From: Antedon mediterranea
Taxonomy: Eukaryota > Echinodermata > Crinoidea > Comatulida > Antedonidae
Length of the DNA: 64,000 nucleotides
Assembly (NCBI RefSeq): GCF_964355755.1
Contig: NC_092671.1
Span: 17,944,001 to 18,008,000, forward strand
Reading direction: 5' to 3'
Shown: positions 49,839 through 62,405 of the stretch, piece after piece
Numbering within the stretch: position 1 is the stretch's first letter
Layout: each line of letters opens with the position of its first letter
Notes under the pieces: generated by a model
Seen by the model: the letters and a program-made list of their open reading frames with translations, nothing else
Told to the model about the DNA's origin: nothing
Database searches by the model: none
Position numbers and translations under genes: made by a program

Positions 49839-52805
49839 TTCTTGTAGGGTTTTAGTAGCAATTAATACATAGACCTACATCACAACATATGTACGATCGG
49901 TGGTCATGCTGACATGTCGAAGGTGATAATGAAGACAAGTGATGATAATCATACTAATTTTCGAAGATAATACATTATAAAGCATTAGTGGAATCACAAA
50001 TAACGATATTTTATATTACGGACGCTATTAGGCACATTTGTATTTTTATCTCTTCATTCACAACTGTTTTTATAATGTAAAAGTTAAATACTAAGTGTTC
50101 TATTGTATCAGATGTAATTTCTAACTTTCTAGGTTAAACTATAAGAGGCTTCAATCCGCATAAAAACTGAACTCAACAAAAGTGCTAACCTTGCCTTCAG
50201 CAACCATATTATATTCAAGCCAGGCCAGGCACCAATGTGCCGTGCACTTTTACAGTCAACAACTGTTTTGGGACAGGCTTATTAAAGGGACATCATCCCG
50301 TCAAACATGCGAGGAGCAATATATTATATTTTAACGGTCAACTCGTATTCATAGGACACACTATTAAGGTTAGTGGTTCTCTAATATTAGTATAGTATAA
50401 GTTACCAATATTTTATTTATATGACTTTAATTGAAAAGTCTTAAACAAGATGATTGTACCTTGTATGCGGATCGAAGCAACTAGGACATTTATTTTCTTA
50501 AGTAATTTTTTTCAGTCGATAAATTTATGATAGATTAAGGAAATTTTACTGAGGCAAGCCAAACAAGAGTTTCAAAGGAGGTCGTTTGTCAACAGAAACC
50601 CAGGAGAATAATGATAATAAGCGCATCATGATTAGAGTAATTAATTGATAAGAAAGAAAATACGTGACATCATCTTTGTAATTAATCAACAAAACAGTGC
50701 GAGTGAAGCAAAAATGAATAAACCTGTAATAGATTATCGGTGTAAATTTTACAGTAGCATAGGCAAGTTTTGTAATACAGTGTCATAAATGTATAATAGG
50801 CAATAAGTCTAACCCAGCCTTGGTATAATACATGCGCCATGTGATACATACGGTATGTGATTATCTTATTTTCAGAATTTGTCTGATACTGGAAAGATTT
50901 GGAGATACAGATAATCGGGAGATTAATTTATGCAAATGCGTTCCGGAGGTGCTTGGTTGGACGTGTTATGACTGCGCAGATTATTAAACTTGATATTTAA
51001 ATTCTTTTAATCTAGAAAAGCTTTGTTGGAACAATGGTGGTTTTTACATATCATGCGTCACTCCATTAAGAACGAATCTTTCAATATTAAGTTAAGACAA
51101 CTGTGAAGAAGAAAATCCAAAACTTCTCAACGTTCTAACGATATTTTTTAATGGAACTTAGTTTGAGCACTCGTCTATAACGATATAATAAATCCTTCTA
51201 ATGAAGAGTGGATAACTCGATTAAGCGGCATTAAATATAACGATGCGTCATGTGATGTGTCCTGTATTGTTGGAATAAGGATCATCTTCTTCAACCAAGT
51301 CATGTTGCGGCATCTCAGAGCAATCAGCTTAAATGTATTGGCATATATTATAGAGATTCAATCCATCATGCGTTGCGTTGTCTTAATAAAGTTGAGAATA
51401 TTTCAAACTTTAGATATATCATTCTGTCTTGTCGATTAAGCACAGATAATAAATTCTAAAAAATATAGCGAATGCTTAAAAACAATGTTTAAAAAAAATA
51501 ACATCTCATTTTAGTAAATGTTTGTATTACATGCAAAAGCAGATATCGTCTTTAACAGGACGCATTACCGTGCTTATAAACATAAGTATCATGTGTGGAG
51601 TGAACCCTGGAGTTTGGGATTACTTACCTCAAAATAAAGATGTATTCATTCAGTAATAAGTAATATTATATGATACTATACAATAAAACCAGCTTATACG
51701 ACCCTAACGTTGTCGTTTTGTGTTTTCACGTGATCGATAGCATCATTCATCATTGGCTATTTTTTATACGGTGAGATTTAATATTTTTTATCCAAGCACT
51801 TTCGTTTTATTACTGTCTGTGGTCATAAAAATGTTGATTGAGAATTTCAATGTTTTGATATCTTAATTGATTATAAAACATAGTCTATAAGTGCATAGTT
51901 TTTAGAATATTTAGAAATCCGAAATACGTACAGGGAACTTGCAAACAGACAGTCAATCAATGAAAATCTTTGCCGCCGAACATTGAGAGATTATTATTTT
52001 TATTATTATTACTTCACGTATGATAAAATTGATGAGCCGTGTAGGCCTAATGGATGAAGGAAAATAGTCTACATTTAAATGTTAGTACTGGGCAAACATG
52101 TTAGATCCTGTGTTTCCTGTACAAATTTGCTGTCGCCATAACAGGTCGGATCGCAAGAGGGCACGCACGAAACCAAAAGTAACCACGGTGAATCCGGAAG
52201 CGAAATCGAAATATTACGATCGAAAACCGAAATACATATTGACATATTACTCTCTTTTTTTCCCATTATTTTCTTGAATTTAGGATACTCAAGTTGATAG
52301 TAAATAAAAGTAACAATGCATAAATAATGTTTACAATACAGTGTAGTATATACATCAGTATATCTAAAATGGCTATATAAAATATCTTATCAGGAGGTGG
52401 GAACACCATGAATGATTAATAAAAAAGTATCTTATATATTGTAAATATATGAATGTACATAAAAAACTAGCACCATTCGCATTGCAGATTTTTTTTTTTC
52501 ACTTTTGTTGTTTAACATAAACTGAATATATTTAAAATTAATTCATGCAATATAATTATGCTATTTTGTATGGTAAAATAAATATAATAAAACACATTTA
52601 AATCAAACCTACGGCAGTCATATTAACTACATTAGATTTAAAGACCACCCATGGATTTTGACAAAACGGTTTTTTAATTCATTATATATATTTTTTTTAT
52701 AAATAGAATAGGTAGCGATGGTATATAATTGGTTTTTTGTACAATTTCCACTGCCAAGAATATAACGTTTTAGTGAATATCCGAGACAGCCAGGCTGGTA
52801 TCAAT
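49839..52805. other. Non-coding stretch
   Basis: No secure gene is seen. A minus-strand frame at 52266-52075 (MGKKESNMSICISVFDR...) is Cys-containing, but it has no good donor or membrane segment. Confidence 0.4.
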
Positions 52806-53418
52806 GGCCCCGTTTCTGCTGCCAAAAATATACCGTATATATACGGTATATTTTATATACGGTATATTTTTTGGCAGCAGAAATGGGTCTCATAAAAAAT
52901 ATACCGTATATATATGCGGTATATATACCGCATAAATATCCCCATCGTTTGTGGATATTATACGGTATATTCCAAAATATACCGTATATTTCGTACCCCG
53001 TTTCTGCTGCACTCAAAATATACCGTATATGTGACCGGGCCCATGACACGAGGTCAAAAACTAACAGAGCGTGACGCGTTTGTTTGGGTTTTCTGCTGCA
53101 TTGACACACACGTGTATAATAAGCAAGCAACAGATCAAAATATCACTGTGGACTGAAGAAATAACTATTTTTGCAATTCAATTGTGGGGAGAAGCGAAGG
53201 TTGGGGGGAGACTACATGGCAACAGAAGAGATACCGAGATTTATAGGTCAATCCATACTTCCGTCTCACAAAATGCATTTTGGGTATATGAAAGCCAACT
53301 TTTTTTACAGCCCACCCACGAAGTATGTGCAGCGGAAACGGTGCACGAATTTCATATACGGTATATTTATACGGTATATTTATACGGTATATTTGGGATT
53401 GGCAGCAGAAACAGGGCC
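52806..53418. mobile_element. TIR element with AATATACCGTATAT palindromes
   Basis: The left end GGCCCCGTTTCTGCTGCC and the right end GGCAGCAGAAACAGGGCC are inverted copies with one difference. Just inside each lie runs of ATATACCGTATAT or TATACGGTATATTT. Two more internal copies of the terminal word lie at 52872-52889 (reversed) and 52996-53012 (forward), so the left 83 bases already form a stem. No target duplication is clear. The many overlapping open frames on both strands here come from the palindromic repeats and are not genes. Confidence 0.6.
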
Positions 53419-54571
53419 AAAGACGGTTATTTCCACAAACGTGTATTGCATTACGTCCGCCCACCTCAGAATTCATAGTTCAAAAATGTGAAATCAATGT
53501 ATTTCATTGTCAAAATGGCATTCCGTCTGTAATCATAAAATACAGATATGCATAGCAAAAATAAGGTCACGAAGGCTCATTGTATGTGACCTTTATATTT
53601 CATCACATTAACCAATCAAACTTGAGCCACATCAATATTCTTATTTTTTCAATTTTGAAGACAAAATAATGATTAAAATTGTAGCGTACACTTCTAGATT
53701 GATGTATACGATATGTTTGAAGCATGAACTTCCTGAAGCTGCAGGCTGTGGTCGATCATGTGTCCGGGGCAAGACAATAAATTTTATCTCACGTACGTGT
53801 TGACACAAGTATTTTGAATGAAACGTATTTCACATATTAGCAAACGTGAACCATTAATTTGTTTGGTTTGGATTTGTTTCATAGTTTTTCGAGTAATTTT
53901 TTGTCAGAAATTTATAGAGATTCATGTTCAATTTGCTAGAAAAAAGTGTTTTAGACATGTGTAAAGATTAAATAATGTTGATCTGGCTTTGAGTGTTTCT
54001 GAATGAGAGCCATGAGACTTGTTGAATAATGTATGGGACATCTTTGAATTCGAGTGAATTAAAAATGATATTAATGACAGACTCAGGACTTTGATTAGTA
54101 CAGCCAAAAGCCCAGCATGTGTTTGCTTTGTGAATCAGAAAGATAATGATTGTGACAAGACACTCTTCTTCGCATGTACATCTGAAGGATGATGTTACCG
54201 TGGGCCTACTTTGTATTTTCAAATTTAAAACTCACAACTATAATTAAGCTGGATATAGTATAGCATTACTTAGGAGCTATATTTATATTATAATCATATG
54301 TTAGTGATCTCAGTTGTAGGCCTATGTAGGCCTAAATGTAGGCCTATGTAACATTATAATTCCACTTTTCACAGGTTATTTCTTGCTTCACCTTTGCTTT
54401 GGAATACGTCTCAAAATATTCAGATTATTATTAATTCCAGAAGCTCTAATCAGCCGATATGGTATCAAACAATTACAAATTCATATTTGCAAATTAATCA
54501 TAAATATTGACGTATAAAATTGATTTATTAATGTATTCAGCAATTGATTATATTATTATTATTATATATAT

Positions 54572-54892
54572 AAATCCAAAGGCAAATTACTGAAAAAATG
54601 ACAATGCTGTGGGTATCAGTGGCTGGATCTCAATGGAGATACAAAATAAAAGCGAAAAGCTAAATCAAAACGAGAAGTTTTATTTATTATTATATATATA
54701 TAAATCCATAGGCAAATTACTGAAAAAAATGACAATGCTGTGGGTATCAGTGGCTGGATCTCAATGGAGATACAAAAAAAAAAGCGAAAAGCTAAATCAA
54801 AACGATAAAGTAAACAGCCAGAAAAGTTAGCATTTATATATATATAGGTGAAGGACTAGTGTTGCCCGAAAGCTCTGCTAACTTTATTATTA
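54572..54892 (-). repeat. Penelope-like repeats, partial copies in a cluster
   Basis: Two copies begin with AAATCCA(A/T)AGGCAAATTACTG at 54573 and 54703, both reversed relative to the 9.47-kb copy. At 54848-54892 the hammerhead-like part (GGACTAGTGTTGCCCGAAAG, then CTCTGCTAAC) lies on the plus strand. It therefore belongs to a third, oppositely oriented fragment. TA-rich runs separate the pieces. Confidence 0.55.
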
Positions 54893-55010
54893 TAACTTTA
54901 TATATTATATTATTTTGGAAGTTACATTGGGCCTAAACAAATTTTTAAAAACCACCATGATTTGTTTACTGATATATCTTTCGCACATTTAAAGTGATTA
55001 TAGTATCAAT

Positions 55011-55156
55011 ATTGGTTCCCAGAAAAGGAATGCATGGACGTATACGCACCGCAATTGAATTGACCAATAACAAGCGACAAATAATCCATAGCCTGTGATT
55101 GGTCATCACTTACGTTGCGTTACGTCCTTGTATTGCGTCTCTAGTGGCAACCAAGC
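55011..55156. mobile_element. MITE of the AGCTTGGTTCC family
   Basis: ATTGGTTCCCAG at the left and TCTAGTGGCAACCAAGCA at the right are worn inverted ends. The interior has GAATTGACCAATAACAAGCG and GTGATTGGTCATCAC. It shows the uninterrupted layout that allows the insertion in the 19.26-kb copy to be recognised. Confidence 0.6.
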
Positions 55157-55940
55157 ATAAAAAAGTTTGTGATCGAAATACTGATATGCTAATTTTCCTT
55201 TAGATATGTTATGAATCATGGTCTAATCTTACTTAAATCAAAATCAATGTAATAATATTTTAATATTAATAATATTGTTATCCTATTTTTTTATAATTAA
55301 AAAATAAAACAAATTATTGATACATTTTTAGAATCTTTTATCACAAATGCAAATCTAAAGGTTAAATTAAGAAACGAAGATACCTTAAATATGATCAAAT
55401 CCATTGTGGAATGAACAAGGAAAACGAAACAAGAAAATCAAGTTTGTTAGATTGTAGAAGAAGTAACATTTAATTTTATTTATTTTATTTATTTCAATTG
55501 TACACCCAACAGCCATAGCCAATGTAGTAACATTTTAAAATTCATATAGTAAAGTAAAAAACCATTGGTACAATACATTAATACTATAAAATGATTAATC
55601 ATAGCCAATTATTAACTTATTAGGCAGAAATGTGTATTGTATCTCATCTAGTAAAAAACACCTGCAGTGAATTTCTATAGCGGCAAGAAATGATAAAGTG
55701 AATTATTTATATAGATATCTGCTCTTGAAATGATTAGGCAACCTAGAAGCAGGTGACTAATATTAATAACAACAACAACCACAACTGTTTGTATAATTTA
55801 AAACATCACAATAAGACCTTTAATAAGCTGAGTTTCAATACAGTGCTGAATTTATCTAATTATCTATTATAAAATAGATCGAGACAGTATTCAAATTTAA
55901 AATAACAAACAATTATATTACATTATTACGCCTGTCTACA

Positions 55941-56153
55941 CTACGCGGCGCTAAGTACGTATTGGGATAACTTAACGACTGTTTGCGCATGTTCACAAAC
56001 CAATTTGATCATTGTTTTCGGTTTCGTCAAGGAAAATATCACATTTCTACGAGACATGCTCAGATCAAGATATTCGTTACGATCTATGATTTTGTAGTTT
56101 TTGATGTCGCGTATTTTCGTACTTGTGACAGTACTCATCACGAAATGTCTCAT
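55941..56153 (-). CDS. Doubtful 70-codon open frame
   Basis: An ATG-initiated minus-strand frame (MRHFVMSTVTSTKIRD... ending QYVLSAA) has an upstream in-frame stop and plausible codon use. It has no splice context, poly-A signal or recognised domain. It could be a small gene, a transposon scrap or chance. Confidence 0.15.
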   Translation of the reverse strand: MRHFVMSTVTSTKIRDIKNYKIIDRNEYLDLSMSRRNVIFSLTKPKTMIKLVCEHAQTVVKLSQYVLSAA

Positions 56154-57268
56154 ACTTAATCAACATAATTAAACCACTCAGTACATTAACAGTAAACTGA
56201 TACTTTCTTGTCATCATGTTTGTCAATGGAAATATAAACGTTAACATATCAAATTGACTGTAAATGAAGGAAACTGTGTATGTAATGCATGTCAATTATA
56301 ATAATACACTTATTCAAAGATCTGTTTGTTCACTGCTATTTTAGTCTTTTTTTGAAGAATAAAAATGTAATAAAAAAAATTTATTTACCTGAAAAAAATT
56401 GTAATTTAAAGCAAAAATAGTAAAATTGGATGCCAGTCAATGGGTTTTTGGTTAAATTTGACCATTTATTTTGTCATTTTATATGAGAAAATAAAAAATT
56501 ATTATTATTTTTTTACGGAAGGGATTAAATTTATTAAAACTACAAAATAACCGATTCAAAGTCTGATTTAATTAATCTTCATTTTTCATGTTTTTTGGGG
56601 GAGAATACATCTTACCGATAAATCCTTTACTCATGTTAGCAAGTTTCTAAATGTCAGAAAGTACCTTACTTCATTTTAAACAGAAAGGCAAACTTTAAAC
56701 ATTTGCTTAGTTCTTAAACTGTCTTGTACAATTGGTATTACAATGATTAAAACTGTAATCATGAATTATACACCTGCCTTTACAGAGTTTGAAGTAGTAT
56801 AGGCTGTAGACCGTAATATCAATAACAAGATATCATTTTGGGACATATGGCGTTTCATACGTAAACGTTGATTGGTGGACTAACATAAAAAAAAGAAAAT
56901 TACTACAGAATTAGGACAAGTCTAAGTTTGAAGTATCTCCAATAAATTTTAGTTTTGAATTATATGACAAATTATTTTTTAAAAGTATGATTGACTAACA
57001 CAATAATGCCAATTTACGGTTTATATTTTGTTGATGACAGTTAGATAACAATCTATCACCGAGATACATCATTTGGAACACTGGTTCTTTAATGTGACAA
57101 CATTTTAATCGTTTCTATAGGTCTAGTTCTTATAATGTGAGCAGTAGGTGCATTATCATTTTGATAGCTTTTATGCAAGTCACATGGGGCGATATACTTG
57201 CATGAGGCGTAATTAACATCAACATGGGTGAATACAGATTGTGGTGAATTCAAAATATGCATCTGTTA

Positions 57269-57394
57269 AGCTTTGTCTACACTAGCAAACTTTAAGTGAC
57301 AACAAAATGTGATGTGCCCATATATGAAAAGGATGATGTCATTTCACTACCATATATTATTTATTCAAACTAGATTGGTAGTGTAGACAGAGCT
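57269..57394. mobile_element. MITE, TCTGTCTACACT family, copy 2 (126 bp)
   Basis: AGCTTTGTCTACACTAGCAA and TTGGTAGTGTAGACAGAGCT are inverted ends. TTA flanks both sides (57266-57268 and 57395-57397), again the PIF/Harbinger type of duplication. The interior shares GTGATGTG and CCCATATATG words with the 46.31-kb copy. Confidence 0.7.
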
Positions 57395-57798
57395 TTAAGA
57401 TAAACTCGGGTACACATGCATTTGTTAATATCGACTTTTCGTGTTCACCATGCGTTATTGTGTCTAATGGTCATTCTGCAACTACCCATAATAATATTTT
57501 TGAGCGTCACGTAACAAAATTGCTAACTACGTAGTCAAGTTGAGTGTCGTGAAAACGATCCGTAACGATATAGTATGGACGCGTATGCCAGTATTTTGAT
57601 TTTTTTGTGCTTTTGATTGCCGACATCGGTGCCGAAATGTGGTGGCCTAATATTATCGTTTTATTAGTTTTTGAAAATCATATTAATACATTAAAGTCAA
57701 ATACGATTTGCAATTTAAAAAAATTAAGCTTTTTGTCCTTGAAATAAATGATGAATGAATGAAATATATAAATACAATATTTAAGTTGTTTGAATTAT
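57395..57798. other. Non-coding, nothing seen
   Basis: Short AT-rich gap between a MITE and a Penelope-like repeat. Confidence 0.5.
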
Positions 57799-57950
57799 AA
57801 ATCCAAAAGCAAATTACTGAAAAAATGACAATGCTGTGGGTATCAGTGGCTGGATCTCAATGGAGATACAAAAAAAAAAAGCGAAAAGCAAAACAGCCAG
57901 AAAAGTTAGCAGAGCTATCGGGCAACACTAGCCCTTCATCAGTGCAAGTG
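57799..57950 (-). repeat. Penelope-like repeat, best hammerhead-like copy
   Basis: On the minus strand this copy has the intact CTGATGA core, the GGGC-TAGTGTT-GCCC stem-loop, GATA in place of GAAA, then GCTCTGC and the TAAC that would hold the cleavage site. CCAGCCACTGATACCCACA and CAGTAATTTGC follow further on. One extra A lies between the core and the stem. The bases expected to form stem I do not pair well, so activity is unlikely for this copy. Confidence 0.55.
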
Positions 57951-60659
57951 AAGGAATTTGGATAACGTCATAGTATAAGAGCTGGCAAGTTGTTTGAATT
58001 TTATAAATTGTTTGTTTGAATTAAAACATAATTCACATTATTGTGGTTATTCCTGAAGCTACTTAAAAAAAAAAAATACTGGAAACTATTTGATAAAAGT
58101 AGATTAATAATCATTGTTTCTCGTATGTTCTAGACTGCATTTCTACTTAATATTGGAAACAAGATAAATATGTTGGCACACATGGCGTTATATACATATA
58201 CCACTTTGTTTGAAGTACAGACCAACATCGAAAACGACAACAATCCACAGAAGTGAAGTCTAGAGAAGTTAAAAACAGCGTGAACAAAACCACACAATTA
58301 ACTGGTTGTATATTTTAGAAACCGGTATTTCTGGCTAAAATACTTCGATTGTTACACGTTGTAGAATTTAAATGTCAAAGGAATTCAATATCCATAAATG
58401 TATTATTGAAACAATTTAGAGACAAATATGTATTACTTTTAAAGATTGTATTATTAATTTGATGTTATGTAAATCCATAAAACCTTTCGGAGATTTTCCT
58501 TTAACATAAACAACAGCCACAAGGAACATTGTGATTATTGCAACAAATCATCTCGAACAGTCAAAATGCTGACAATAATAAAATATATTTATATATAGAT
58601 ATTTAACTGTATGTATGTTTAAATACAAAGACATGATTTCTTAACGTTCTCTATTAACCAGTCTTGTATGGAAAATTACTGTACATCTGTATATAAGTCT
58701 CAGTCTGTAAAGCATTCCAAAATTAGGTAATATTGACTTTTCGATTTGCACCTTTTTTTCTTTAGATAGTTGTGTGTATACAGTTTTCTTTTGTTGCCAG
58801 ACGTATTAACACTAGATAGTTTTAGAACGTATAAATGCATACATTAGGCCTACCTGTTTTTAAGTATAATAAATAAGAGGAAAGTGGTAAATTTACCTAC
58901 ACCTACTTTGTCACAATACAGAGTAAAAGCATAAAATGTGTTAATGTCACTAATCTAGAATAAAACCATATTTTAGTTTACTGCCTTAAAGCAGTAATCC
59001 GATAAGAAAGCATTAAATATTTAAAGCTTTCTGACTAACAAACAAAATGTCCAAGGTTGTTTCTGATGTCATTTCCAATCGGTCTTAGAAAGATAGACCA
59101 CGCATGACAGATATGGATTACTTGCTAAATGACATTTAGCCTACTGCAGTTGCAGTGTCTTCTTGCTTAGTGTTGTTATGTAAATCAAGATTCCATTGTG
59201 AGCTTAAATATTAATAAGATAATAGGAACAACAACCACACAAAATAAAACATTAGAAATTGTATTTCTATTCATTTAATCTAATAATATATAATTTGTTA
59301 AACGTACTATATTAACGATTGCTACGTAAGAGGCAAAACGATACCTCAATAATCAAACTCAAATAGGTGACGTTCATACGACTTATCTGATTATCTTCAA
59401 TAACGTATGCCATTTATTTTGTGAAAATATGTGTCAAATTTTGGAAATGCAGGTACTTTTGCGACCCTACCCCATGGAATGCGGGAAGTAATAACGTGTT
59501 ACTCGCAGTAGAATCAGTATAAGCCCAGTAGATATATTGTGAGACCGATACAGGCTAGGTAGGTTGGCGCAGCACGTGTACAGAGACGTTCAATGAATCT
59601 CGATGTTTGTACACACGTCGACTAGTGCGTTTATTCACGGTAGCCAGCATTTTCTAGTAATAAGCTGTCCTCGTATTATTTAGTTAAAATTGGACACACA
59701 TGGACAGATTTGCATAACCACCTTAAGGGGACAGGCCCAAACACATAATCTCTGAGCTAACGACATAATTACCACTTGAATTATAGAAGCTTAGGTGCTT
59801 TATTGTTTCAACTGTTGGGCATACATTATACAAGATAGCATTTAATGGACACATTTATATTATAGTCACATTTAATGTACCTATAGATTGTCTTTAGTTT
59901 CTTACTGACAGCAATGCAACAAAGATTGATCAGTTTGATAACACAACGGGATATAGACAAAATAATTTAATTGAAAGAAAGTTAAAAAAGAATGTGAAAA
60001 TACATATGAGATTATGTTGAGAAAAAGATTCTTCTAATAAGGAGGGCTTTAAATTAATGTTATGTTTTTAGTGAATTTAGTGCATAAAGAATAGTATATG
60101 CAATTATGTATGCAAAACGACCATTGCAAATCCTACTTACTGCGTAGTGTCCACTGTGTTACGACATTAGCATGTACGGGCCTATTTTGCAAATTATACT
60201 TTTCGTTATGGGCACTCATCTATGGGGAAACAGAGTAGGCTATACAAATAATGATGAGTGTCTATGAGTGCAGTGGGTACAAACAAGTTCATGAGGCGAA
60301 AAATAGAACATTTCATCTTTCATTGAATAAAATTATTTGTACCATTGCACGAATATAAAACATTCATTATTTGGTTTGGCGCCAACTTTTAATTAGAGGC
60401 TAGGCAAAGGCCTAAACCATCGGAGAAGGCAGCAGAGTAGATGGGAACAATTATAGTGTCGTGTACGCGCACTAAGTTGTATAGCTCTGTAAACATGCGC
60501 ACTAAACGATATAGCTTCATATACATGCGAACTAACTTGGTACTGGTACTGGTACTGGTTCAAATAACCGTCTCACAGAGACATCTGGTAGCCATTGACT
60601 TGAAGTTGGCATTTGGATGTGTTACTTTTAAATGTAGGCCTACAGTATGAGAGTGACTA
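57951..60659. other. Non-coding stretch
   Basis: No gene is seen. Words related to the 11.8-kb inverted repeat lie at 60325-60375, and a short ACTGGT run lies at 60542-60560. Confidence 0.4.
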
Positions 60660-60729
60660 CTACCAAATTACACAGTCACAAAACAACTTATAAAACAGTT
60701 CATATATACAGTTAAAACATTGCTGGGAA

Positions 60730-62330
60730 TTATAAATTTCTGTTGAAGCAGGCTCTAATGAAGTTGCATCTAGTAAATTGACTTTGTTGTACAACTCTAT
60801 CAAGTACTGATGGTATCTTCCGACCTCTTCGTTTACTTTGTGTTGTGTGAAAAGTAAGAATTTTTGTAGGATCTTCATTTTCTTTTCTAATTACATGTCC
60901 GATCCAGTTGAATTGTTGCTTGTAGACATATTCTTCTAGCGGTTGACAGCCAGTAATTTTGTAGAGATCGTCATTATCAATTACGTAACGCCAGTCTATA
61001 TAGTTTTCATCTGTTTCTTCATCTGAGGATATGTCTACATGGTTTGGTGGGCAGACTCTTTGAAAGCCATTCACTAGCATTCTTCTTAGGAAGGTTTTGT
61101 ATGTTGTGCTAAGTTTGGACATTTCACTTCCTGTTGCCCTCCAAGCATGGCAACCATAGGTAAGTCTACTCCTAACTAGACCATTAAGAAACATCATTCT
61201 TGTTTGTAGGTGGATCGTTCTGTTGGTAAGCAATGCCCTATTCTCTGCAAATGCTCCTTTGGCTGAATTGATTCTGTATTTTACTTCTTGATCTCCAATA
61301 TGAACATCATTGTAGGTAGCCCATACACCAAGGTATCTAAAGTGTGTTACGTTGTTAATGTGTACGCCGCCAATTTGTATGATGCATCTTGGGTATTCTT
61401 CAACTTCCTCTTTCCAGTTCCATATAATGGTTTCTGTTTTGGGGGCACTAATTCTTAGACCAAATTCCAGACAAACTTTATTCAAGATGTTCACAATGGT
61501 TTGCAGTTCTTCTTGTAACCAGGAGCTTACAGCAAAGTCGTCAGCATAGCCACTTTCAAAGTCGTCATAGATGCCCCTTGATGGTGCTTTACATCTTTGA
61601 GCACGATTTGTAGCTTCAATAGGAATTAGGTATTGTATCATTAGGCCATCCAAACTAGCATCTTTACAGCGTTGTTTGAACACTCTAATAACGTAATCAA
61701 AATATTGGTTAAACATGCTGGTACTCTCAATACCACCCTGTCGCACCCCAGAAGATGTTTCGAACTTATCACCACTCGGATCGTCGTCAGCAAGGTATGC
61801 TTTCGTTGAGCTGTACAGTGATTGTATAATGTCAATCATAGTAGTAGACTGGTTTAAGTGAAACCTATTACGAACGCTTAGGAAAAGAAGATTACGATTC
61901 ACATGGTCGAATGCTGCTGTTAAATCAATGAAGCATTTATAGAGTTTGCGATTTGAGCGATACGCAATTTCCTGGATCTGCTTGATTACATATATAGCAT
62001 CATTGCACCCTCTGTTGGACCTGAATCCAAACTGTGTGCGTAGAAGTTGACTTTCATAAAAGATGGAAAAACGTGAAAGAATGATAACCATAAGTATCTT
62101 TGAAAATGTAGACCCAATCGATATTCCTCTATACATTGATGGATCAAGTGGACTGCCTTTTTTTTCCAAATGGTTGTTAATTTGGACAGTCCCCAATCAC
62201 TTGGTACTTCTTTCGTTCTCCAAATTTCCTCAAACAGTCTATGTACATGGTCGACGAATACTGGGTTCTCTGTGGCGACTTGCAACATTTCAGAAGCGAC
62301 ATCTAGGGTAGCTTTGCGACCTTTTAGATG
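60730..62330 (-). pseudogene. LINE reverse transcriptase domain
   Basis: Motif A is LYKCFIDLTAAFDHVNRN, motif B is SSGVRQGGIESTSMFNQY and motif C is SGYADDFAVSS with both catalytic Asp. The thumb region has LVRSRLTYGCHAWR. The end has FNWIGHVIRKENEDPTKIL and KRRGRKIPSVLDRVV, the usual C-terminal block of RTE-like LINEs. The N-terminal part (SKKEIIDAIGHLKGRK, FEEIWRTKEVPSDWG) reads in another frame and joins near 62165. The domain synthesises cDNA on nicked target DNA. The Gly-Gly after RQ in motif B differs from the common RQGCPLSP. The clade needs a tree. Confidence 0.85.
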
Positions 62331-62405
62331 TCCGATTGCATCAATAATTTCTTTCTTGGACGGAGGTTCATTGTCTATCTCTAGCTATCTCTACTATGAT
62401 TGACA

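Larger units (their letters stand above)
54893..57268. other. Mostly non-coding, one MITE and one doubtful frame
   Basis: Apart from the MITE at 55011-55156 and the doubtful frame at 55941-56153, nothing is resolved. CCTGTCTACACTACGCGGCG near 55931 looks like one end of an unidentified inverted-repeat element; its partner was not found. Confidence 0.4.

Noticed and set aside
52075-52266. Candidate luminal N-terminal exon for the synaptotagmin (Cys-containing frame)
   Set aside because: No good phase-1 donor, and no similarity to known N-termini of this group.
52871-53491. Several overlapping open frames on both strands rich in Y, I and G
   Set aside because: They arise from the ATATACCGTATAT palindromes of the TIR element, which translate as open on both strands.
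53968-54222. Possible THAP zinc-finger scrap (CWAFGCTNQSPES)
   Set aside because: Only the first Cys pair resembles THAP; the downstream Cys/His and AVPTIF-type residues are absent and there is no ATG.
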